Assembly: GCA_011009095.1 (NCBI GenBank)
Contig: VTPC01089972.1
Coordinates: forward strand, 305,848-369,847
Reading direction: 5' to 3'
DNA length: 64,000 bases
Source of the DNA: Ignelater luminosus
Lineage: Eukaryota > Arthropoda > Insecta > Coleoptera > Elateridae
The position numbers were made by a program, and so were the translations under genes. Under the pieces are notes generated by a model. That model had not been told where the DNA came from. It saw only the letters and a list, made by a program, of their open reading frames with translations, and did no database searches. This document shows, piece by piece, positions 56,962 through 64,000 of this stretch (position 1 is its first letter; each line of letters begins with the position of its first letter).

Positions 56962-57261
56962 ATGCTGGTGTTCTATTTGGTCCTGTTGTGCGTCAGTGCT
57001 GAATGTAGCCCGGAAGGGTCACGATGTCAGATAGTCAGTCAATCTACTCGTATTTTCAAGCCACCCAGTCGAGGAAGATTGCAAGACGTCTGCCACCTGC
57101 TCAGTCATTTCTCTGTGCTTTTGGGTGGGTCTCGACACAGGCCTGACCGCCATCATTCTTCAACCCCATTCAGAACGGTCTGCTTTTATGAAGTATGGAA
57201 TTCTTTCTGCACCTCGAATTTGTTATCTCCGACAGCTCCGACAACCATCATCCCTTGGTAG
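56962..57261 (+). CDS. Small hypothetical ORF with signal-peptide-like start
   Basis: The 99-aa frame starts MLVFYLVLLCVSAECSPEG, a short hydrophobic stretch followed by small residues, as in a secretory signal peptide with possible cleavage near SAEC. The remainder has several Cys (SRCQIV, QDVCHLL, VCFYEV, SFCTS) and a basic HRPDRHHSS patch. It is GC-richer than its surroundings. No family is recognised. No TATA box, splice partner or polyadenylation site was verified, so it could be chance or part of a decayed repeat. Confidence 0.2.
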   Translation: MLVFYLVLLCVSAECSPEGSRCQIVSQSTRIFKPPSRGRLQDVCHLLSHFSVLLGGSRHRPDRHHSSTPFRTVCFYEVWNSFCTSNLLSPTAPTTIIPW

Positions 57262-60200
57262 ATCATGATCCAACTCTTTCTTGTTCCAAACAACCATGGT
57301 ATTTTTTTTTCACTTTACTTCTAATTGACAAAATGTGTAAAACTGTAAATTCCCTTTGCCTCAACTCGAAAGCAGTATTCCTTGTAGATTTGTAAAAGAG
57401 TTTCTTTTCACTTTATAAAGAACATTGGGATAGTCCCACAGTACGTATAGACCAAGATGATTTGTCTTCGTACGAGGGCCTCCGGGTGCATAAATGAGCC
57501 GCCTTTGTAGCAACTTTAAAAACGGCCCCATAGAGAGATATTATTTTAGACATTCTAGCTGGACAGAAACTAAGGATGCTTGGTGAAATTGCCAAAAAAG
57601 AATGTTACAAATCTTTGCTTCAATTCTCTTATTTTTTTAGAATTTTTAAAACGACAGCTGGCGATAAAGGCACGAAACAATTTGTTGTAAATTATATTGC
57701 AATGCTGAATATATTTTCTTGTCAGATGTTTTCATTTTTTAAAATTTCTATTTCAATTAATATCTTTTGACTTCTTAGTACACCTATTGAATCAATTGCA
57801 ACTGTGTCTAGCTTAGAACAATGTCGACAAACCCCCTAACATAGTGCTCATTCAAACTTTTCAAGTTTCTGAACATTTGATTTTTTTGTTTCTCTTCTAC
57901 TGAGGAAGCGGATTACGGTTTAGGATCCCTTTTGCGCTCCAGAAAAATCATATGTCCAACTATATATTGATAATGTTTGAAATCTAGAAAAGAGTATGGC
58001 CCAAGAAGATCATTTTTGCCCTTCGGTGGAAACAGTTTTCTATTTTATGATACACAAATTAAAACCTCTCAGAATAAAAAATCACTAAAATAATGTTTTT
58101 CAATTTTACTACAGGCTCATATAACTCCGGGCTTTTTGGAAGTACACAAACTTCCTCTAAAACTGATTTATCGCAGAGTGTAGCAGATGATTTCCAAATA
58201 ATTAATTAATGAAAGGAAAGAATAATAACAAGTAAATCAATTTAACAGTTATGTCGGAACAATTTAGGTTTTTTTTTCTACATATGTTATAAAATATCAA
58301 ACTTAAAGCCTAAAAGTCAGTTTCTCAACAAAACATACGTGTTACCAAAGGATCATAATTGACAGACCAACGTTATACAATAAACGGTCAACTAATGATA
58401 ATAAAAGATTCTGCATTTTCTAAAATTTGTTGATTAAAAAAGTACAACAAGAATATAATTTTCACGTTTTATCAAGCATGCTGTTTCTTTGATACTTGAT
58501 ATAAAAATAAAAATAAAAATTATTATTAACTGCAAGATACAGCTAGAATGCCTAAATATCACACTCTGCGCCTCCTTGTTTTTGGCAAGCGCTCATTGAA
58601 AGGGGGTGCTCTCGGATTCTGAGAAAACAGATACGGACGGTTTCCCTTAGGCTTCCCTCCCATATTCCTTGCGTTGGATGAACAACTTTTGTGAAATACT
58701 AGTAAATGGAATCTCTGTGCTAGCTTTCAATGAGAAAATTACTATTAAGTAATCAAATGCAATAAAGATTTTGTATCGATTTAAATTAATCCAAAACATA
58801 ATTTCTGTTTTCTTGCTCTTGAAACAATCTCTTTCTCTAAGGAACGTATGAACAATTCCTACTGACTGCTAAATCGATTTTTCCCTCTAGTCCACCATTT
58901 GGAAGAAAAGTAGAAAGAGGAATGGTAGAAATTTTCAATAATTTTTGTATTGGATAAACTAGTAGCTCTGAATTGGCCATGCGTTTTGATCTTTGTAGAA
59001 CTAGACATTCTTTTTTCTGCTTTTGATAGTGACAGATCCAGATATGATTCCAGGGTTAGGTTTAGACGGGTAATACCCCTTAAGCTATTAAAAACTGCTC
59101 TGACTTTTTGAACATTCTGAGCTTTTTCGTTTGGTTTCACTTTTGAATGAGTTTACTTAAACACTGGTTAGCAAATGCGATGTTAAGTTTAGAATCTAGC
59201 GATTTGATTAGTAGTTCTTATTGATTAATGACGTTTTTCACTCGACAACAAAAATTTTTTTTTATTAACAGGCACTTTTACCTTAAGACCTTTAAGTTTT
59301 CTAGATCGGGTGATTTTTAAAATTGCTTGGTGTAAGGTAGAAGTGCACAAAATTGCTGAGGCCTGTCGGCTCTATAACTTCAAACATTCATGAATTTTCA
59401 GAAATTAGATTTTAATCATGGAATAAAAACAGAATCAATAAATCTGAGAATTCTAAACCATAAATGAACAAAATACTATTGCTCAAAATGGTGGCAAAAC
59501 TTTTCCAAAATAAAAATTTTGTAATACACGAGAATTCAAATTTCAATTTTAAATTCCTTCTGATCTTGTTGTGGATGCTCATGAAAAAGTAACTCTTATC
59601 TCTGCAAACCTAATAACTGATTGTTACTACATTAAAATTCCATAAAAATAACTGTTATGTAATTCATAATTTGTTTATTTAGTGAGAAACAATCACGAAC
59701 CTTACATAATTCTTAATAAAATCAAAAGTAATTCCAATACATACTTAAAAGCAATTTCGTGGATTATAATTAATTAGTAGAATTAATTTCCATAATAACC
59801 AGCATTTTTACTTTAAATTAATTTCAAAAAACCCATCTGAACTTGACTTCCACAAAATGCAGACTCGTACAGAGATAAAGATCGCACAGAAAAAATTGTT
59901 TAGAGAATAGCAAAAGCCCACAAAAATCCTCTTGTCTGAAGTTTTTTACTTTCCTTCTACACAGCAAATTAATTATAGGCAAGATTTAAAACCTAAAGGA
60001 CCAAATAAACCTATAAATTTATCAGCTGGTAAACTACACCGTAATATTTATTTTTCTGCATTTAATCCGGGAATCAAATTTAGCAGCCTTGGAATTAAAA
60101 AAAAGTACGAGAAACTAATTGCAGGTCAAAACATTCTGTCTTGCTTTTATAAGCAACGTAGGGGAAGTCCATTGTGTTAATTCGTTTGGTTACTTAAATT

Positions 60201-60809
60201 TAGGGTCAGCGTCCTTTCGAAAAGCTCCCACTAATTGACCGCCAATGTTTATTGTGCCTAACTGGAAACGTGAGAAAATAAAGTGAGTCATCAAAGAAGG
60301 TGACATCTTAACAAGCGAAGTAGCGCATTCAAACAAGTCGAACTTTTATTGAGATGTTACCAATACTATATTTATATACGTTGATAGTAATATCTTTACT
60401 AGCCAGAAGGGGAGATTTCAGACAATGTGCCTCCGTATCCACACGAGCTTCGAGGTCATTGACATTGAGCTTTTCTTAAGGATTTTCCTTGCACTTTATT
60501 ATTGATCAACGATTACCCTGAAAGAACAATAACGCAAGGCTTTTTTAACAAAACATTTTCTGACGTTGATGAATGTCTTCGTGCTTTAAGTACTTTGAAT
60601 GCCGTTGATACTTTAATAGCCATTTTTAATCTTTTGTCTTTTCAGAAACAAAATTCCTGTCAGACTATAATCTTTAAAAGCTATGCAAATGTATAGTTAG
60701 CTTTGATTTTTCCCGAACCATACATGTACAAAAGGAAGCTTTAAATTAATCATGCTCTTAAAAAATCATCAAAAGACGAGCAACAATAAATTTTTAAAGA
60801 ACAATCCGT

Positions 60810-61140
60810 AAGTTTGCACGCCGTGCACGTAAAACCCTAAACTTCAAAAGCTCCAGCTGATTTGCGTGTAGGTTTCCTTGACCGAGTGATCTTCTCGTAT
60901 TTCATGGACTCCGGAGATCAAGAAAAACAGGATAATAAATACAAAAATACAATTCTAATAAACCGCAAACGGCTCTCGTGATTTATAGATACGTGCCGGG
61001 AGAAAACGGCGCAAGCTTTTAACTGCAACCGCGCGATTCAACTTGAAGACTCAACTAGGTCGATGTCGAATTTTCATGGCACGTGCAACAAGATCGATTT
61101 GTTTGGGTTCCCGTATACATACGTTTGTGGTCGTTTTGAT
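60810..61140. other. GC-richer noncoding block
   Basis: Within AT-rich flanks, this stretch has a denser and less repetitive base composition, with GCACGTGCA-like elements (a GGCACGTGC E-box core near 61078), CCGCGCGATT and a TAATTAATTG homeodomain-type site just after it (61157-61166). There is no open frame across it. It could be a conserved regulatory element or an unrecognised short repeat. Confidence 0.3.
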
Positions 61141-61284
61141 ATACCGCTAGCATACTAATTAATTGTATGGTCTGAATGCAATCTGTATTAGATTAATTGC
61201 ATCACGTTATTATAGCACTGCACATAACTTTAGATCTATCTGTCGAAATGTTACACAGAAAAAAGAGGGAATTTGGTTAACGGA

Positions 61285-61322
61285 ATCATTATTGTTATTG
61301 TTATTATTATTATTATTGTTCC
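61285..61322. repeat. (TTATTG/TTA)n microsatellite
   Basis: An imperfect run of ATT and GTT trinucleotides. Confidence 0.85.
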
Positions 61323-62999
61323 AATTTTCTAATCTCTGTTTTTATTATTAATGGCGAAAGATAACACATAAAAATTAAGGCACCTTTTTTCTTGTAGAAA
61401 TTCGATTATTGATCCTTCTGCGTGACTAAGGTTTATAAAGCACCGTATTTAGGGTGTAATTTATGAATAAATATAAATATAAAATTGGGGCTTCGGGTAC
61501 GATGTAATATAAAAGTAGTTTTCGAAATGGTAGCGGATGGGAAATCGAGAGAAAAATATGTACCTTTTCAAAAAAGAGAATTTTTCTTGCTACGGATACG
61601 CATAATCCACTTTACGTGTTTCATTGTTAGAATGTATCTGTTTGAGACTTGTTTGTCATATCAGTAGTTTATCTATAATACAAAACGTATTACGAACACG
61701 ATGTAATTTAACCCCGCAGCAATCCTGTTACTTCCGAATGAGTGAAAAGCACTTGAAATGGTTATCCAACCAACATACGCTTGAGATATTCTAAACATTA
61801 AACAATTCATAACTGCGCGAGTCTAACTATTGTTGTTTTTGAAATTTGGAAGAATCTAGTTAATATTAGATAAATAGTTGCTTAATTTATATTATTATCT
61901 TCTATTCAAGCATTTGATAATAATTATAAAACAAACCAAAGATGACTTACCACTTTATATCATCTTCATCAATCAATCAATCACTAAAATTTAAATTCGA
62001 AATACAAATTTTAATTTTAACACAAGAAATTTCACGATATTTACACTAATAACAATCTATCCCGAGCGTCTTTAGATTTTTCCACTTTTCAATTTTAAAA
62101 TGTTCACTAATGCAACTACGTACGAACGTTACCGTTAAACAAAGTCAACTAAAACATTTTTAAATAAAAATCGCATGTTTTTGTTTTTATACCGCACACA
62201 TTTCGATAAACACCATGTGCACGTTAATATCCGGTTTTACATCTTCCTTATCTAATTTTGCAAGCGCTGGTGTCTTTCGAATTTAATTGTTATCGGACTG
62301 GAATTTTCATTTTTCTTGTTATTACGTATTACGTTTTTAACTTTTTACAATAGAAATAAATTTGTTGTTTGTTAGGCTGCCTTTTGATATTTTACCATGT
62401 TAGTTTAAATTATTACAAGTCGAAATCAAACAGTTACTATTTTAGATATTTTCTATATTGAAGGAGTTATGGACATTTTTGGTTATCAATTCGAAAGTAC
62501 AAAAAAACGCAATTCTACTTATTAAAATTCTTAATTTTTAATTGCAGTAATATAATGTAATAATTGATGCTCGGATTTACATGCAGAGAATATATCTGGA
62601 ATATGTGCAGAAATTTTGTGCAAAATATGAAGCAAGGTGTCAAAGATATGCAAAATATGTTCAATAAAAAATTAACTTTTTTAATTTAAGCTTAGAAGTA
62701 TGGTTTATTTCTAATTTAATTTGATAATATACAACAAAGGAATTAATTAGAAATAATTAAAAACTGATTATGTATGAGCTTTAAGCACTGCTGTAATTAT
62801 AATGTAAGTAAAAATCTGTAGGTGTTTCTAGCGAAAAGAGAAGCGTGGAATTGTACATACTCTCACTGAAAACCAATACTTTACAGGAAAAATCCATCAA
62901 TTACATTAAAGTACTGCAAGGCAAAGATGTTATGTTACGAACAACATTAAAAATCAACTGTTTTTGTATATTATTACTAACTTAGATGGTTTTTACCAC

Positions 63000-63740
63000 C
63001 CAAGAAGGGTGTTTGTTTGCAAGATGTCTCAATCGGGACTTAATTTGTCAGTCTTCTTCTGTCAGGTTGATCAGACCTTGACAGAACCAATGCAATCGCA
63101 CGTATATCATTTCTAACATCATCATCCCATCTTAGTCCAAAGAAATACCAAATCGTTACTATTTTGACTGCTCTCTGCCTGTCCATCCTTGTACATAACC
63201 TCACCACCACATTCTTTGAGCTTTGATGACTTTTACAATACCCTCAACTTTCATACTCCGTATTAATTTAAGATTCATTATGTTTTCATCCCCCACTCTC
63301 CTAAATAGGTCCCAGAATTTCTCTTAATATCCTTCTCTCACATATGCGCAAGGATTCTTCAGTTTTACTGATTACGGTCCATCTTTCTGTTATTATCGAT
63401 CTAATTACCGTTTTGTATATTCTTATCTTAGCTTTCTCACTCAACAATTTTTGTGTTACCATATTTTTATTTGCGTAATACGATCTATACCCAGCCGCTA
63501 TTCTTTTCTTTATTCTTCAGTAATATCGTCATTGGCATGAAGCGTGGACCCCAAATATGAGAAACTGTTAGCTTCTTCAAAAAAATATTAATACATTGTT
63601 ATCGGTCTTCATTCTTCAACCCTAGTTCTTGAAAATTTTATAAATATTTAGTTTTCTGTTCACTTCTTATTAAACTTATCAATTTAATTATTATCAATAT
63701 ATTAAATAAAAGAGGAGACAGTACAGCCCTGCACAGGTCG
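63000..63740 (-). pseudogene. LINE reverse transcriptase C-terminal part
   Basis: Minus-strand motifs from about 63735: VLSPLLFNI (RT motif B remnant), LTVSHIWG (the YLG segment), KKRIAAGYRSYYANKNMV (about 63515-63465), LLSEKAKIRIYKTVI (about 63450), ESLRICEREILRDI (about 63360), VIKAQRMWW*GYVQGW (about 63225, the KL.RL.W.GH motif) and LRWDDDVRNDIRAIAL (about 63135-63095, the RW.DDV..DI motif). The region between motif B and the YLG segment, including the catalytic YADD, is deleted. Stops and frameshifts are frequent. Confidence 0.8.
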
Positions 63741-63744
63741 ACAT

Positions 63745-64000
63745 TTCTAGGTCCGGCTCAACTGGGGACAAACTTGATACGGCCCAAAAAACCCCAGTAA
63801 TTTCTTAATCGGCCGACAGAGAAACCCGAAGGGCCAAGAAGTCCAAAAGGTTTAACGGCCTGAACGGTTCGAAAAGCTCGACGAGCCCGTATGGCCCGAC
63901 AGGCCAAAGAGCTCCAAACGGCCCGGTAAGACCCGAAGGGACGAAAAGTCTAAAAGGCTTTATAGTCCTGAATGAGATTTGACAAGCTCAAACAGCTTCA
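63745..64000. repeat. 9-bp minisatellite, continues past the window end
   Basis: The sequence can be written as successive 9-mers close to GAAAGGCCC, for example GAAAAGCTC, GACGAGCCC, GTATGGCCC, GACAGGCCA, AAGAGCTCC, AAACGGCCC in a row at about 63869-63922. About 25 diverged units are present. It starts next to the LINE fragment and is GC-rich compared with the rest of the window. A 9-bp period would keep a frame open as a three-residue repeat, but stops occur in all frames checked, so no coding use is claimed. Confidence 0.75.

Larger units (their letters stand above)
57270..62990. other. AT-rich sequence without recognisable genes
   Basis: About 5.7 kb with no identified domain. Noted items: GGCGGTCAATTAGT in inverted orientation at 60230-60243, a GC-richer block at 60810-61140 and an ATT-type microsatellite at 61285-61322. 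The 82- and 93-aa frames (59932-60180 + strand, 58859-59140 - strand) have no motif. Confidence 0.5.

Overview
The window looks like one stretch of a large, AT-rich arthropod (most likely insect) nuclear genome. This rests on the repeat content: jockey-, R1-, RTE- and I/LOA-like LINEs, BEL/Pao and Ty3/gypsy-like LTR elements, and mariner, Tc1-like and piggyBac transposases, all decayed. Coding signal comes as short blocks interrupted by stops and frameshifts. No intact host gene, rRNA or tRNA was recognised. No species is assigned.

Layout. 1-3477: a LINE (+) split in its reverse transcriptase by a 1246-bp mariner (1805-3050, coding on -). 3480-5130: jockey-clade LINE (-). 5140-9290: no recognisable gene. 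9290-11330: RTE-like LINE (+) with endonuclease and RT fused by an internal deletion. 11590-12640: 3' part of BEL/Pao pol (-). 13310-13850: LINE RT/RNase H junction (-), followed by a 206-bp MITE (13904-14109). 15690-15950: a short diverged repeat and an RT scrap. 18046-18063: a tRNA-Lys-type primer binding site. 19390-20040: piggyBac remnant (+). 21490-22640: R1-like LINE (-), followed by a deleted 847-bp mariner (22762-23608). 26870-27240: LINE linker (-). 27240-29270: decayed tandem array. 29554-30060: Tc1/mariner-superfamily 3' end (-).

30200-30560: probable LINE linker (-). 31750-32890: GC-richer unassigned block, possibly LINE. 35520-36900: decayed tandem array carrying a LINE RT fragment with an intact YADD (35905-36490, +). 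37330-38950: R1-like LINE (-). 41110-41172: E-box and AGGTCA cluster. 43490-47060: an approximately 1-kb repeat in two copies, the second split by a LINE (44650-45780, +). 50421-50634: near-perfect foldback element. 50640-51175: Tc1-like transposase (-) abutting a gypsy-like gag (51176-52365, -). 52380-63000: mostly featureless, with one 99-aa ORF, a GC-richer block at 60.8-61.1 kb and a few microsatellites. 63000-63740: LINE C-terminal RT (-). 63745-64000: 9-bp minisatellite running off the window.

The genes do not form a pathway. The window records nested insertion, internal deletion and decay of transposons. No new functional system is supported. The most distinctive items are two nested insertions whose host sequence rejoins or resumes across the insert, the foldback element, LINEs lying inside two tandem-repeat blocks, the isolated primer binding site and the 9-bp minisatellite. 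All family calls come from reading translated motifs by eye, without a database search.
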